NCBI GenBank assembly: GCA_001657385.1
Contig: LYSZ01000001.1
Coordinates: 248,001 to 312,000, forward strand
Length of the DNA: 64,000 nt
Direction of reading: 5' to 3'
Source of the DNA: Parvularcula sp. BBD 1991-13
GTDB lineage: Bacteria > Pseudomonadota > Alphaproteobacteria > Caulobacterales > Parvularculaceae
Positions within the stretch are counted from its first letter, which is position 1, and every line of letters begins with the position of its first letter. Below are positions 48,878 to 59,084 of this stretch, in pieces. Both the position numbers and the translations under genes were made by a program. The notes under the pieces were generated by a model, which saw only the letters and a list, made by a program, of their open reading frames with translations, was not told where the DNA came from and did not search any database.

Positions 48878-50848
48878 ATGACGACATCCAAGTCTCGTAA
48901 ACTGGATAACGCAGCCATTCATGATGAACTGGAGAATGTTTCGTCGAATACGTCCGACAATCCGACGTTTTCAGACATTCTGACCAAAAGCCTGTCGCGC
49001 CGCGGCGTCGTGCAGGGATCGCTCGCCGGCGCGGCGACGACGTTTCTCGCCCCGCAGGCGATCGCCGGCGACTGGGATGATTACGGCGACTGGCGCCACT
49101 GGCGCCGCAAGCGCCGTCGGTCTCTTGTCGATTTCGAGCCGCTGACCATTTCCGAGGCGACCGCCGACAGCAAGGCGCCCAGCATCTCCAGCGATTACGA
49201 ATATCAGGTGCTGATCCCCTGGGGCACGCCGATCGAACCCGGCGCGACCGAGGAATATCTGGGGGACCCCAACACCCGTCCGACGTCGGCGCAGGCCGCA
49301 TTGCAGATCGGCATCGGCCATGACGGCATGTGGTTCTTTCCGGAAGAGCGTTTCCGCCGCAACAAATGGGACCGCTATCACTCGTCGCGCGCGCTGAGCA
49401 ACCGCAAGGGCATGCTCTGCATCAACCACGAGTTCGGCAACAACTTCCACGTTCTCGGCAAGGCGGCACCGGAAAGCCTTGAAGACGTGCGTCTGTCCCA
49501 GAATGTGCACGGCGTGTCGGTCGTCGCCATCGAGCGCGTTTACGACCGCTGGGAAGTGGTCGAGAGCCCGAACAGCCGCCGCATCACCGTCAATACGCCG
49601 GTGCGGTTTTCCGGTCCGGCCGCCGCGTCCCCGCTGTTGCAGAACCCGAACGGCAACGTGCCGCTGGGCACCGTGAACAACTGCGGTTCCGGCCCGACGC
49701 CGTGGGGCACGTATCTCACCTGCGAGGAAAACTTCAACGGCTATTTCGGCGCGACCGAGGGCGAAAGCTTCAACGACAACCGCACCGAGGCGCAGGAACG
49801 CTACGGCTTCGAGTTCGACGGTTTCGGCTATGGCTGGCACTTCTTCGACCGCCGCTTCGACCTGTCCGATCCGGACTACGTCAACGAGCAGAACCGTTTC
49901 GGCTGGGTCGTCGAGATCGATCCCAATGACGGCACCCAGACGCCGGTGAAGCGCACCGCCATGGGCCGCTTCAAACACGAAGCCGTCGCCATCGCGGAAA
50001 GCTATAACCGCCGCATCGCCGCCTATATGGGCGACGACCAGCGCGGCGACTATTGCTACAAATACGTCTCCGACGAGCCGTGGGACGATGCGATCCGCAA
50101 CGGCAGGAGCCCGCTCGACGAAGGCAAGCTCTATGTCGCGCGCTTCAACGACGACAACACCGGCGATTGGCTGGAGCTGACCATCAACAATCCGCTCCTC
50201 GCCGCCAAATTCGCCGACCAGGCGGAGCTTCTGATCAACACTCGTCTCGCCGCGGACATTCTGGGCGCGACGAAAATGGACCGTCCGGAATGGACCACCA
50301 TCGGCGCCAACGGCGAGGTCTACTGGACGCTCACCAACAACACCGCCAAGAACGCAACCCCGCCGGAGGGCGAGGTCAACGCCGCCAACCCGGAAAACCC
50401 GAACAGCGACGGCCACATCATCCGCACGGTGGATTCCAACAACTATCTCGGCGCGACGTTTACCTGGGAAATCTTCATTCTCGCCTCGTCGACGCGCGAC
50501 ACCGAGAACGTGTTCACCGATCCGGACGCGGCCTACGCCGACCCTTACGGCCGTCTCTTCATCGGCACCGACGGCGGACAGCCGGACGGCCTTCAGGACC
50601 AGCTGGTCGTTTTCGACACCACCGAAGACGATCCGCAGCCGCGCCGCCTGCTGACCGGCGTTTCCGGCGACGAAATCACCGGCTGGGCCGTGACGCCGAA
50701 CTTCCGCACGGCGTTCGTCAACATCCAGCACCCGGGCAACGGCGATCCGTCGGCGACCAACTTCCCGGCCGCCACCGACGGCGTCACCATCCCGCGCGAC
50801 TGCACGCTGGTGATCACCAAGAAAGACCGCGGCGTCATCGGGTCGTAA
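48878..50848 (+). CDS. PhoX/DUF839 family protein, Tat-exported
   Basis: 656 residues from ATG 48878 (GAGGAG upstream). A Tat signal SRRGVVQGSL (about 40-49) is followed by cleavage near AIA-GDWD. The mature protein matches the DUF839/PhoX propeller family: LISHEFGNN-like INHEFGNNFHVLGK, GSGPTPWGTYLTCEENFNGYFG, YGWVVEIDP-like FGWVVEIDPNDGTQTPVKRTAMGRFKHEAV, and YMGDDQRGDYCYKYVS. PhoX enzymes are Ca/Fe-dependent alkaline phosphatases, but many family members lack proven activity. Length is typical. A bidirectional terminator follows. Confidence 0.85.
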   Translation: MTTSKSRKLDNAAIHDELENVSSNTSDNPTFSDILTKSLSRRGVVQGSLAGAATTFLAPQAIAGDWDDYGDWRHWRRKRRRSLVDFEPLTISEATADSKAPSISSDYEYQVLIPWGTPIEPGATEEYLGDPNTRPTSAQAALQIGIGHDGMWFFPEERFRRNKWDRYHSSRALSNRKGMLCINHEFGNNFHVLGKAAPESLEDVRLSQNVHGVSVVAIERVYDRWEVVESPNSRRITVNTPVRFSGPAAASPLLQNPNGNVPLGTVNNCGSGPTPWGTYLTCEENFNGYFGATEGESFNDNRTEAQERYGFEFDGFGYGWHFFDRRFDLSDPDYVNEQNRFGWVVEIDPNDGTQTPVKRTAMGRFKHEAVAIAESYNRRIAAYMGDDQRGDYCYKYVSDEPWDDAIRNGRSPLDEGKLYVARFNDDNTGDWLELTINNPLLAAKFADQAELLINTRLAADILGATKMDRPEWTTIGANGEVYWTLTNNTAKNATPPEGEVNAANPENPNSDGHIIRTVDSNNYLGATFTWEIFILASSTRDTENVFTDPDAAYADPYGRLFIGTDGGQPDGLQDQLVVFDTTEDDPQPRRLLTGVSGDEITGWAVTPNFRTAFVNIQHPGNGDPSATNFPAATDGVTIPRDCTLVITKKDRGVIGS

Positions 50849-50896
50849 AACGACGGGTCGTCTCAACGACGCGATTTGCAAGAATCAAGAATAGTG

Positions 50897-50930
50897 AAAG
50901 CGCTGCGAGGGTCGCCTCGCAGCGCTTTTT
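50897..50930. terminator. bidirectional terminator between PhoX-like and Kelch genes
   Basis: A perfect 14-bp stem (50897-50910 with 50915-50928), four-base loop, flanked by A and T runs on the two sides. It serves the convergent genes on both strands. Confidence 0.85.
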
Positions 50931-50943
50931 CATGGCGGCGGCT

Positions 50944-52026
50944 TCAGATCTCGAACTTGTCGAGGGCCGCGCTCGTATCCTCCCCGCCGACATTGGCCGC
51001 GCCGCCCAGGACATAGATCGCCTCGCCCAGCGCAACAGCGCCGAGCCCGTGGCGCGGGCGGGCCATGGCGGCCACGGCGCGCCACAGGTCGGTGCGCGGA
51101 TCGTATTCCCAGGCTTCGGAGAACACCCCGCCCGGGCGCGGGTCGAAATACTCGCCGCCGAAAGCGTAGATCTTGCCGTTCAGCACGGCCGCGGCGAGGC
51201 CGCCCTGCGCCTTGGGCATGGGGCGGGCCCGGTTCCAGCGGTCCGACTGCGGATCGTAGACCTCGACCGCCGCCGTGTTGCCGTCGCTGACCGTGCGCCC
51301 GCCGATCACATAGAGCGCGCCGCCGACCACTGCGCCGGCGGCGGAATTGCGCGCCGTCGGCATCGGCGCGAGCGTAAACCAGCGGTCCGCGCGGGCGTCG
51401 TAGGCCCAGTGTTCGTCCGTGTCGATATGATCGGACCATTCCCGGTTGCGGCTGCCGGACGGCGCGCGGCCGCCGGCGACGTGAACATAGCCGTTGAGGG
51501 AGGCGCACACCGCCTCGCCGCGCGGATGGGGCGCCGGCGTCATGGCCTCCCACCGGCCGTCGAGATCGGCGATGCGCCAGCATGTCCCGCGCATCTGCCA
51601 GCCGCCGTTTTCGTTGCGGGCGAACCCGCCGACGGCGTAGAGAAAGCCGTTATTGCTGACGAGGGCGACGTGGTGGCGCGGCGCGGGGAGGGGGCTTGCG
51701 TAACGCCAGGCGTCGGTCGCCGGATCGTAGACGGTGACCGCGTCGGTGACGAAGTGATCGCCGGCCGGCGTCAGGCCGCCCGCATTGACGATGACGTTCC
51801 CGGCGGCGAAGTCCGGCTTCACCCCGCCGGCCCCGGCTGCCGGGTCCGCGGTGTTCCAGAACGCGGCGGGGTAGATCTCCTGCGTCGGGAAGGGCATGTC
51901 TGCGAGCGGCGTCCACGCGCCAAGCGGGGCGTTTCGCCGGTGCGCCCATGCGGGGGCGGCGGCGCCGGTCGCGGCTGTCGTTGCAGCGGCGGCGGCGGCG
52001 GTCATCAGGGTGCGTCGGTTCAGCAT
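50944..52026 (-). CDS. Kelch-repeat propeller protein, Tat-exported
   Basis: 360 residues from ATG 52026. The N-terminus MLNRRTLMTAAAAAATTAATG is a twin-arginine signal. The rest is repeated Kelch blades of the GG..Y / YDP..D.W type, for example LYAVGGFAR, DPQSDRWNRARP and YAFGGEYFDP, giving a six- to seven-bladed propeller. Bacterial secreted Kelch proteins include sialic acid mutarotases and many unknowns. It lies 17 bases downstream of the Cu-Zn SOD gene on the same strand and is probably cotranscribed with it. Confidence 0.8.
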   Translation of the reverse strand: MLNRRTLMTAAAAAATTAATGAAAPAWAHRRNAPLGAWTPLADMPFPTQEIYPAAFWNTADPAAGAGGVKPDFAAGNVIVNAGGLTPAGDHFVTDAVTVYDPATDAWRYASPLPAPRHHVALVSNNGFLYAVGGFARNENGGWQMRGTCWRIADLDGRWEAMTPAPHPRGEAVCASLNGYVHVAGGRAPSGSRNREWSDHIDTDEHWAYDARADRWFTLAPMPTARNSAAGAVVGGALYVIGGRTVSDGNTAAVEVYDPQSDRWNRARPMPKAQGGLAAAVLNGKIYAFGGEYFDPRPGGVFSEAWEYDPRTDLWRAVAAMARPRHGLGAVALGEAIYVLGGAANVGGEDTSAALDKFEI

Positions 52027-52043
52027 GGGCGGCGTCCTTCCTG

Positions 52044-52718
52044 TTATTGTTCCCGAAACGCGGCGCAGGCGATGCGCGCTCCGGCGCCGCCGATCGGTTG
52101 CGTCATGTGATCGTCCGGCGCGTCGTGCACGACGATCGCGAAGCCGTCTTCGTCCATGATCGGATGCGCGCCGGCGGCGAGGGCCGCCTCGCCCGGGGCG
52201 AGGGCGATGCGGGCGTTGAACATCTCCGCCGTCGCGCGCCCGTCCGGGCCGGCGTGAATGTTCGGCAGGTCCGCGCGCGCCGGACCGTCGGGGTTCAACA
52301 GGCCGTGGCCGATCCCGTCCGGGTTGACATGGCCGCCGGCGGCGAGAAACCCGTCCTCGGCGTCGCTGCAATCGCCGACTTCGTGCAGGTGAACCGCGCG
52401 CCAGCCTGCGCCAGAGCCAGGAGGGCCAGCGCCGAGCCCGGCGAGGCGGATGCGGATCAGCACGCCACCGCTCGGCGCGTCGAAGAGAACCGCGTGGCCC
52501 GCCTCGCCGCCGTTGCGGTTGACGAACCCGGCCGAGGCGGCGACGGTCCACCCCGGCGCGGCGAGCGGCTCGGCCATCCCGCCGGCCGCCGCATCGGAGG
52601 ACGGATCGGGGGATGGGCGCCTTACATTTTCCTCATTGTTTCCACAGGACAGGAGCGCGAGGCCCCCAAGCGCGGCGCTGAGCCCCGCAAGGGCGGTTTT
52701 TTTGATGCTGGACGCCAC
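52044..52718 (-). CDS. sodC: Cu-Zn superoxide dismutase, lipoprotein-type
   Basis: Periplasmic enzyme that dismutates superoxide. About 224 residues from GTG 52718 (GGGGA upstream); a TTG 12 bases earlier is also open. The N-terminus carries a lipobox LALLSC, so it is probably lipid-anchored. Metal-site motifs: VHLHEVGDCS (two Cu ligands and a disulfide Cys), GGHVNP, HGLLNPDGPARADLPNIH for zinc, VVHDAPDDHMTQP, and the family GGAGARIACAAF near the end with the second disulfide Cys. A low-complexity linker follows the lipobox. Confidence 0.88.
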   Translation of the reverse strand: MASSIKKTALAGLSAALGGLALLSCGNNEENVRRPSPDPSSDAAAGGMAEPLAAPGWTVAASAGFVNRNGGEAGHAVLFDAPSGGVLIRIRLAGLGAGPPGSGAGWRAVHLHEVGDCSDAEDGFLAAGGHVNPDGIGHGLLNPDGPARADLPNIHAGPDGRATAEMFNARIALAPGEAALAAGAHPIMDEDGFAIVVHDAPDDHMTQPIGGAGARIACAAFREQ

Positions 52719-52926
52719 GATTTTCCCCAATTCGCTTGCAAGAGCAGTTTAGCCGAAGTGTATTTGGTAATAAACTCGGGACGCCGGCGCGCCATATGTG
52801 CGCCCGATGCGTCTTTTGAGCGCCGACTTGAGCGCCGACCTGAACATTGCCGGCGCGCTTGGCTTTGGCGGCGCCGAATGCTAAGCCGTGATCCTATTTT
52901 TCTCATGATTCCAGAGGATTCCTCGC

Positions 52927-55770
52927 GTGGCGGACGATAACGACAACAACGACAGCACCGACGAAAACCAGACCCCGCCTTCCCCTCCATCCGGCCCCTC
53001 ATCGGGCGTTTCGGCCGTGTCCATCGAGGACGAGATGCGCCGCTCCTACCTCGATTACGCCATGAGCGTGATCGTCAGCCGCGCCATCCCCGACGCGCGC
53101 GACGGGTTGAAGCCGGTGCACCGGCGGATTTTGTGGTCGATGCATGAAAACGGCTACGCCTGGAACAAGCCGTATAAAAAGTCGGCGCGCGTGGTCGGCG
53201 ACGTGATCGGTAAGTACCACCCCCATGGCGACCAGGCGGTGTACGACGCGCTGGCGCGCATGGCGCAGGATTTCTCCATGCGCCTGCCGCTCCTCGACGG
53301 ACAGGGCAATTTCGGCTCCATCGACGGCGATCCGCCAGCCGCCATGCGGTACACGGAAGTTCGCATGGACAAGCCCGCCCATGCGCTCCTGGAGGATATC
53401 GAAAAGGACACGGTCGAGTACCAGGCGAACTATGACGGTTCGGAAAGCGAGCCCCTGGTGCTCCCGGCGCGGTTCCCGAACCTCCTCGTCAACGGCGCGG
53501 GCGGCATCGCCGTCGGCATGGCGACGAACATCCCGCCGCACAATCTCGGCGAAGTGATCGACGCCACCATCACGATGATCGACGATCCCCATGTTTCCGA
53601 CGAGGCGCTGATCGAGATCGTGCCGGGGCCGGACTTTCCCACCGGCGGCGTGATCCTCGGCCGGGCGGGGTCCAAAGCGGCGCTGCTGCTGGGCCGCGGC
53701 TCCGTGGTCATGCGCGGCCGGGCCGCGGTGGAGGAGGTGCGCAAGGACCGCTACGCCATCATCGTCACCGAGGTGCCGTACCAGGTGAACAAGGCGATGA
53801 TGATCGAGCGCATCGCCGGGCTCGTGCGGGAGAAAAAGATCGAGGGCGTCGCCGATATCCGCGACGAGTCCAACCGCCAGGGCATTCGCGTGGTGATCGA
53901 GTTGCGCCGCGACGCCTCGGCCGACATCGTTCTCAACCAGCTTTACCGTCACTCGCAATTGCAGACGAGCTTCGGGGTCAATCTGCTCGCGCTCAACGCC
54001 GGCCGCCCGCAGCAGATGACTCTGCGCGACGTCCTGTCGTCCTTCATCGAGTTCCGCGAGGATGTGGTCACGCGGCGCACGAAATACGAGCTGAACAAGG
54101 CGCGCGACCGGGCGCATATCCTGGTCGGCCTCGCCATCGCCGTCGCCAATATCGACGAAGTGGTGGCGCTGATCCGCGCCGCGCCCGACCCGGCGACCGC
54201 CAAGGCGCAACTGATGGCGCGCGACTGGCCGGCGAAGGACCTCGCCCCGCTGGTGGCCCTGGTCGCCGACCCGCGCCACATGATGACCGACGGGGACAGG
54301 CTGAAACTCTCCGAGGAACAGGCCAAGGCCATCCTCGATCTGCGCCTTCAGCGCCTCACCGCCCTCGGCCGCGACGAAATCGGCGACGAGTTGAAGGGCC
54401 TCGCGGACAGGATCGCCGATTACCTCGACATCCTGCGCCGCCGCGACCGCGTCATGTCGATTATCAAGGAAGAGCTGACGGCGGTGCGCGACGAGTTCGC
54501 GACGCCGCGCCGCACCGAGATCGTCGAAGCCGAAGGCGAGGTTGAGGACGAAGACCTGATCGCCCGCGAAGAAATGGTCGTCACCGTCACCCACGCCGGA
54601 TACGTCAAGCGCACGACGCTCGCGGCCTATCGCGCCCAGAAGCGCGGCGGCAAGGGCCGGGCGGGCATGAAGTTCAAGGACGAGGATTTCGTCTCGCAAC
54701 TCTTCGTCGGCAATACGCATACCCCGCTTCTGTTCTTCACCAATACCGGCATGGCCTATAAAATGAAGCTGTGGCGCCTGCCGGAAGGCCCCCCCACCTC
54801 GCGCGGCAAGGCGTTCGTCAACCTCCTGCCCCTGGCGCAGAACGAGCGCGTCACGAACATTCTTCCGCTCCCTGAAGACGAAGACGCATGGGAGCGGCTT
54901 CAGATCATGTTCGCGACCGCCTCGGGCAATGTGCGCCGCAACAAGCTGTCGGACTTCCAGCGCGTCAACCGCAACGGCAAGATCGCCATGAAGCTCGACC
55001 CCGACGCCATCGAAGGAGGCGATGCGATCGTCGGCGTGCATATCTGCCGCGAGGAGGAGGATGTCCTGCTGACCACCGCCGCCGGCATGTGCATCCGCTT
55101 TCCCGTCGACGTGGTGCGCGTCTTCGCCGGGCGCACCTCCACCGGCGTGCGCGGCATCAGGCTGGACGCCGGCAACCGGGTCATCTCGATGGCGATCCTG
55201 CGCCATGTGGAGACGACCTCGGACGAGGCGCGGGCCTATCTCAAGCACGCCGCCGCCATGCGCCGGGCGGCGGGCGAGAGCGACATCATCGAAAGCGACG
55301 CAGGCGAGCCGGAAGACGGGGAGGCGGCCGGTTCCGATATCGATGTCGCGATCAGCCCGGAGCGGCTCGCCGAACTCGGCGCGGCCGAGCAGTTCATCCT
55401 GACCGTGACTGAAAACGGCTACGGCAAGCGGACGTCGTCCTACGAATATCGCACTTCGGGGCGCGGCGGCAAAGGCATCATTGCGATCCAGACGACGGAC
55501 CGCAACGGCCCTGTCATCGCCGCTTTCCCGGTCGATGAGGCCGATCAGATCATGCTGGTCACTGATGGCGGGCAGATGATCCGCACACCCGTCGACGACA
55601 TCCGCGTCGCGGGCAGGAACACGCAAGGCGTGACGATCTTCCGCACGCGCGAAGGCGAGCGCGTCGTATCGGTCGGACGGGTCGAGGATGCGGACGGCGA
55701 GGAAACGGATGTCGACGGGGGTGACGGCGGCGAGGGCGACATTCCCGAGGCGCCGGGGAAAGGGAGTTGA
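52927..55770 (+). CDS. gyrA: DNA gyrase subunit A
   Basis: Breakage-reunion subunit of gyrase, which introduces negative supercoils. 947 residues from a GTG start at 52927, AGAGGA about ten bases upstream. The N-terminal domain has the catalytic Tyr142 in [10 protein letters not shown] and the quinolone-determining region [15 protein letters not shown], in which Gln103 takes the place of the usual Ser (E. coli Ser83) and Asp107 corresponds to Asp87. The C-terminal beta-pinwheel includes the GyrA-box-like [10 protein letters not shown] (about 570) and TSGRGGKG. A disordered acidic tail follows. coaD begins two bases after the stop. Confidence 0.96.
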   Translation: MADDNDNNDSTDENQTPPSPPSGPSSGVSAVSIEDEMRRSYLDYAMSVIVSRAIPDARDGLKPVHRRILWSMHENGYAWNKPYKKSARVVGDVIGKYHPHGDQAVYDALARMAQDFSMRLPLLDGQGNFGSIDGDPPAAMRYTEVRMDKPAHALLEDIEKDTVEYQANYDGSESEPLVLPARFPNLLVNGAGGIAVGMATNIPPHNLGEVIDATITMIDDPHVSDEALIEIVPGPDFPTGGVILGRAGSKAALLLGRGSVVMRGRAAVEEVRKDRYAIIVTEVPYQVNKAMMIERIAGLVREKKIEGVADIRDESNRQGIRVVIELRRDASADIVLNQLYRHSQLQTSFGVNLLALNAGRPQQMTLRDVLSSFIEFREDVVTRRTKYELNKARDRAHILVGLAIAVANIDEVVALIRAAPDPATAKAQLMARDWPAKDLAPLVALVADPRHMMTDGDRLKLSEEQAKAILDLRLQRLTALGRDEIGDELKGLADRIADYLDILRRRDRVMSIIKEELTAVRDEFATPRRTEIVEAEGEVEDEDLIAREEMVVTVTHAGYVKRTTLAAYRAQKRGGKGRAGMKFKDEDFVSQLFVGNTHTPLLFFTNTGMAYKMKLWRLPEGPPTSRGKAFVNLLPLAQNERVTNILPLPEDEDAWERLQIMFATASGNVRRNKLSDFQRVNRNGKIAMKLDPDAIEGGDAIVGVHICREEEDVLLTTAAGMCIRFPVDVVRVFAGRTSTGVRGIRLDAGNRVISMAILRHVETTSDEARAYLKHAAAMRRAAGESDIIESDAGEPEDGEAAGSDIDVAISPERLAELGAAEQFILTVTENGYGKRTSSYEYRTSGRGGKGIIAIQTTDRNGPVIAAFPVDEADQIMLVTDGGQMIRTPVDDIRVAGRNTQGVTIFRTREGERVVSVGRVEDADGEETDVDGGDGGEGDIPEAPGKGS

Positions 55771-55771
55771 G

Positions 55772-56278
55772 ATGGCGCCGAGAATAGGGCTTTATCCGGG
55801 TACGTTCGATCCGCTCACCATGGGGCATGTCGACATTGTCGAGCGCGCCGTCAAGCTGGTGGACGAACTGGTCATCGGCGTTGCGATCAACCGCGACAAG
55901 GGCCCGCTCTTCTCTCTTGAGGAGCGCGTCGAGATGGTCAATCAGGAAATGACCCGCATTTCGGAGAAAAGCGGCGTCGCCGTGCGTGTCGTGCCTTTCG
56001 AAACCCTGCTCATGCATTTCGCCGAAGCCGTCAACGCCAGCATTATCATCAGGGGGCTGAGGGCCGTTTCGGACTTCGAATACGAGTTTCAGATGGTCGG
56101 CATGAACCAGGCCCTCAACGACGATATCGAGACCGTGTTCCTCATGGCCGACGCCCGTTACCAGTCGATCGCCTCGCGCCTGGTGAAGGAAATCGCGCGG
56201 CTCGGCGGCGACATCTCGTCCTTCGCGCCCGCGCATGTGGTCGAACGGCTTCGCAAAAAGTTCGCCGCCCATGTGTAG
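55772..56278 (+). CDS. coaD: phosphopantetheine adenylyltransferase
   Basis: Transfers AMP to 4'-phosphopantetheine to make dephospho-CoA. 168 residues from ATG 55772 (MAPRIGLYPGTFDPLTMGHVDI) with the TxGH nucleotidyltransferase motif (TMGH) and the later YQSIASRLVKEIARLGGDIS, a variant of the ISSTLVR motif. Length is typical. It lies one base after gyrA and is probably translated from the same mRNA. Confidence 0.95.
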   Translation: MAPRIGLYPGTFDPLTMGHVDIVERAVKLVDELVIGVAINRDKGPLFSLEERVEMVNQEMTRISEKSGVAVRVVPFETLLMHFAEAVNASIIIRGLRAVSDFEYEFQMVGMNQALNDDIETVFLMADARYQSIASRLVKEIARLGGDISSFAPAHVVERLRKKFAAHV

Positions 56279-56345
56279 CGCGCGCCGCTCCCCTCCTGTT
56301 ACTCTCGCCGCGGCCCGGCCCCCGCGTCAACAAGTGGAACACCGC

Positions 56346-57257
56346 ATGCGTTTGATGAAACAAGTCATTGCCTCCGCCGCCGCGGCGCTTGTCGCGGCGC
56401 TTCCGCCCGTCGCCGCCGCCCAGGAGGAGGAGGCTGAGACGCCCCTGCGCCCGTCGCAGGTCGTCGCCGACGCGCCGGACGCCGCATGGCGCCCGCTCGA
56501 TCCGGAAAAGACGCTGTTGATGTATCTGCCCGCCGGGCTGGTGGTGATCGAGATGCGGCCCGATTTCGCGCCGGGCCATGTGGCGCGGATCACCGAACTG
56601 ACGCGGGAGGGGTTTTACGACGGTCTGAATTTTCACCGCGTCATCGAGGGGTTCATGGCGCAGGGGGGCGATCCCAAGGGCGACGGCACCGGCGGCTCCG
56701 ACAAACCGGACCTGGCGCCGGAGTTTACCCGCGACACTGCGGACGTTTCCGCGTTCACCGTGATCGGGCGTGACCGGATCGCGCCGCGGCTCGGCTATAT
56801 CGACGGCATGCCGGTCGCCGCCCAGCCGGAGGCGCTGCGCTCCTTCCGGGCGGACCGCCGGGTCGATCTCTGGCCGCTGCACTGTCCCGGCGTCATGTCC
56901 ATGGCCCGCGCCTCCCGCCCCGACAGCGCCAACAGCCAGTTCTTCCTGATGATCGGCGACAGCCGCCTCAATCTCGACCGGCGTTACACCGGCTGGGGCT
57001 GGATCGTCGACGGCTTCGAAGCGACGCGCCGCATCGTCCGGGGCGAGCCGCCGAGCCGGCCGACGCCGATCATCCGCATGCGCATCGCCGCCGATCTGGA
57101 CCCCGGCGAGCTTGACGATATGGAGGTCATGCGCACCGGCAGCGAAAGCTTCATGCGGTATCTCAAGGCTGCGGGCGAGGTCGACGAAACAGGCTATGTG
57201 AAAGACATCTGCTCCATCAGGGTGCCGGTGCGTGTTAACGGAAAGATAGAATTATGA
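56346..57257 (+). CDS. periplasmic peptidyl-prolyl isomerase, cyclophilin type
   Basis: 303 residues from ATG 56346. Signal peptide (MRLMKQVIASAAAALVAALPPVAAAQE) ends near residue 26. The cyclophilin domain has TREGFYDGLNFHRVIEGFMAQGGDPKGDGTGGSD and PDSANSQFFLMIG, the family active-site features. Between these lies an insert of about 55 residues not seen in the shorter paralogue. The last part extends beyond the cyclophilin fold. It overlaps the next gene by four bases (ATGA). Confidence 0.88.
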   Translation: MRLMKQVIASAAAALVAALPPVAAAQEEEAETPLRPSQVVADAPDAAWRPLDPEKTLLMYLPAGLVVIEMRPDFAPGHVARITELTREGFYDGLNFHRVIEGFMAQGGDPKGDGTGGSDKPDLAPEFTRDTADVSAFTVIGRDRIAPRLGYIDGMPVAAQPEALRSFRADRRVDLWPLHCPGVMSMARASRPDSANSQFFLMIGDSRLNLDRRYTGWGWIVDGFEATRRIVRGEPPSRPTPIIRMRIAADLDPGELDDMEVMRTGSESFMRYLKAAGEVDETGYVKDICSIRVPVRVNGKIEL

Positions 57258-57703
57258 CCGATAAGATGATCCTCAAGCTCGAGACCGGCGACGTGGTGAT
57301 CGAGACCATGCCGGACAAGGCGCCGGCGCATGTGGCGCGCATCAAGGAACTGGCCGACGACGGGTTTTATGACGGGATCAAGCTGCACCGCGTCATCGAC
57401 GGCTTCATGGCCCAGATGGGTTGCCCCAGGGGGGACGGCACGGGCGGATCGGACAAGGCGAACCTTCCGGCGGAATTCAACGACACCTCGCATCAGCGCG
57501 GGGTCTGCTCCATGGCGCGGGCCCAGAACCCGGACAGCGCCAACAGCCAGTTTTTCATTTGTTTCGACGACGCCTCGTTCCTTGACGGTCAGTACACGGC
57601 CTGGGGTCGCGTGGTCGAGGGCATGGAGCATGTGGACGCCGCGGAGAAGGGCGAGCCGCCGGCCAATCCCACCAAAATCGTCTCTTTCCGCACCGCCGAC
57701 TAA
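57254..57703 (+). CDS. ppiB: cytoplasmic peptidyl-prolyl isomerase, cyclophilin type
   Basis: 149 residues, compact cyclophilin without signal peptide: DDGFYDGIKLHRVIDGFMAQMGCPRGDGTGGSD, RGVCSMARAQNPDSANSQFFICFDDASFLDGQYTAWGRVVEGM. Resembles PpiB. The ATG overlaps the stop of the periplasmic cyclophilin gene, so the pair arose by duplication and is translated together. Confidence 0.92.
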   Translation: MTDKMILKLETGDVVIETMPDKAPAHVARIKELADDGFYDGIKLHRVIDGFMAQMGCPRGDGTGGSDKANLPAEFNDTSHQRGVCSMARAQNPDSANSQFFICFDDASFLDGQYTAWGRVVEGMEHVDAAEKGEPPANPTKIVSFRTAD

Positions 57704-57757
57704 GCCCGGCCCCGGCGCGCCGCCGCCGGCGCCGAACCGAACGGACGGGTCCGCGCC

Positions 57758-58966
57758 GTGACGATCGCTTATTTGCTGAACACCTATCCGCTGATCTCGA
57801 CGACCTTTATCCGGCGCGAGATCGAGGCCTTGGAGCGCGCGGGCGTTGCGGTCAGGCGCTACGCCCTGCGCGGGCGCGGCGGCGAGGCAGTCGATCCCGC
57901 CGACATCGCGGAAAAGCCGCGCACGCACTATATCCTCGAAGGCAATGCGCCGCGGCTGCTGCTCGCCCTCTTGGCCGAAATCGCGACCAATCCCGCCGGG
58001 CTCGCCCGCGCCCTGGGTCCGTGGTTTGCGCTGCTGCGCGCCGCCCGCGGGGGCGTGGTGCGCCATGTCGCGTATCTGCTGGAGGCGGTCTATTTCCGCC
58101 GCCGGGCGCGCGCGGACGGCGTCGACCACGTGCATGTGCATTTCATGACCAACGCCGCGGCGGTCGCGATGCTGGCGCGGGTCATGGGCGGCCCGTCCTA
58201 CAGCGTCACCTGTCACGGGCCGGACGAGCTGACCGACGCGCCGCTGCTCGATTTTCCGGCGAAGATCGGCCACGCCGCGTTCATCGTCGCCATCACCCAT
58301 TTCTGCAAGTCGCAGCTTGTCCGGTTCAGCTCGATCGCAGCGGCGGAAAAGATCCACATCGTCCATTGCGCGCTGGATTTGACCGACTTCGAGGCGAGCC
58401 CGCCGCCCGGCAACCGCACCTTTGTCTGCGTTGGCCGGCTTTGCCCGCAGAAAGGCCAGGCGCAGATCCCCGCCGCAGTCGCCGCCCTGCGCAACGACTA
58501 TCCCGATCTTGAAGCGCTCCTGATCGGCGACGGCGAATCCCGCGCCGAGGTGGAGGCGGAAATCGAGCGCTGCGGCGTCGGCGACCGGGTCCGCATTCTC
58601 GGCTGGAAAGCCAACCCGGAGGTTCGCGAGGCCATGCGTAACGCGCGGGCGCTCCTGCTGCCCAGCTTCGCCGAAGGCCTGCCCGTGGTGATCATGGAGG
58701 CGATGGCCCTCGGGCGGCCGGTGATTTCCACCTATATCGCCGGCATTCCCGAACTGCTCGACCGGGAATGCGGCTGGATCGTGCCCGCCGGGTCGCAGGC
58801 CGCGCTGACGGAGGCGATGCGCGGCGCGCTCGCCGCTTCGCCGCAGGATCTGGAGGTCATGGGGGCGGAGGGGCGCCGCCGGATCGAGTGCGGCCACGAC
58901 GTCGATATCGAGGCGGCCAGGCTGAAGGCGCTTTTTGACGGCGCCGCCGCCCCCCGGCCGCTGTGA
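57758..58966 (+). CDS. GT4-type glycosyltransferase
   Basis: 402 residues from GTG 57758. GT-B fold: N-terminal acceptor domain starting MTIAYLLNTYPLISTTFIRREIEALE, and the C-terminal donor domain with GRLCPQKGQ, GDGESRAEVEAEIE and the EX7E-like PSFAEGLPVVIMEAMALGRPVI (about 300-322). Such enzymes add sugars in exopolysaccharide, LPS or glycolipid synthesis. No other polysaccharide genes are adjacent, so the product is unknown. It follows ppiB on the same strand. Confidence 0.85.
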   Translation: MTIAYLLNTYPLISTTFIRREIEALERAGVAVRRYALRGRGGEAVDPADIAEKPRTHYILEGNAPRLLLALLAEIATNPAGLARALGPWFALLRAARGGVVRHVAYLLEAVYFRRRARADGVDHVHVHFMTNAAAVAMLARVMGGPSYSVTCHGPDELTDAPLLDFPAKIGHAAFIVAITHFCKSQLVRFSSIAAAEKIHIVHCALDLTDFEASPPPGNRTFVCVGRLCPQKGQAQIPAAVAALRNDYPDLEALLIGDGESRAEVEAEIERCGVGDRVRILGWKANPEVREAMRNARALLLPSFAEGLPVVIMEAMALGRPVISTYIAGIPELLDRECGWIVPAGSQAALTEAMRGALAASPQDLEVMGAEGRRRIECGHDVDIEAARLKALFDGAAAPRPL

Positions 58967-59084
58967 ACGCCCGCCCCCCGGCGAAACTCGTCTTTTGAGC
59001 GCGCGGCCCGCTGCTGCGCTGGGGTTTTGCAATCGCGCCGCGAAGCGGCGACACTGTGAAACGAGAGCCGATGGAGCCCCTGCC

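Noticed and set aside
52999-55626. Long open frame antisense to gyrA
   Set aside because: gyrA motifs are intact on the plus strand; the antisense frame is a high-GC artefact.
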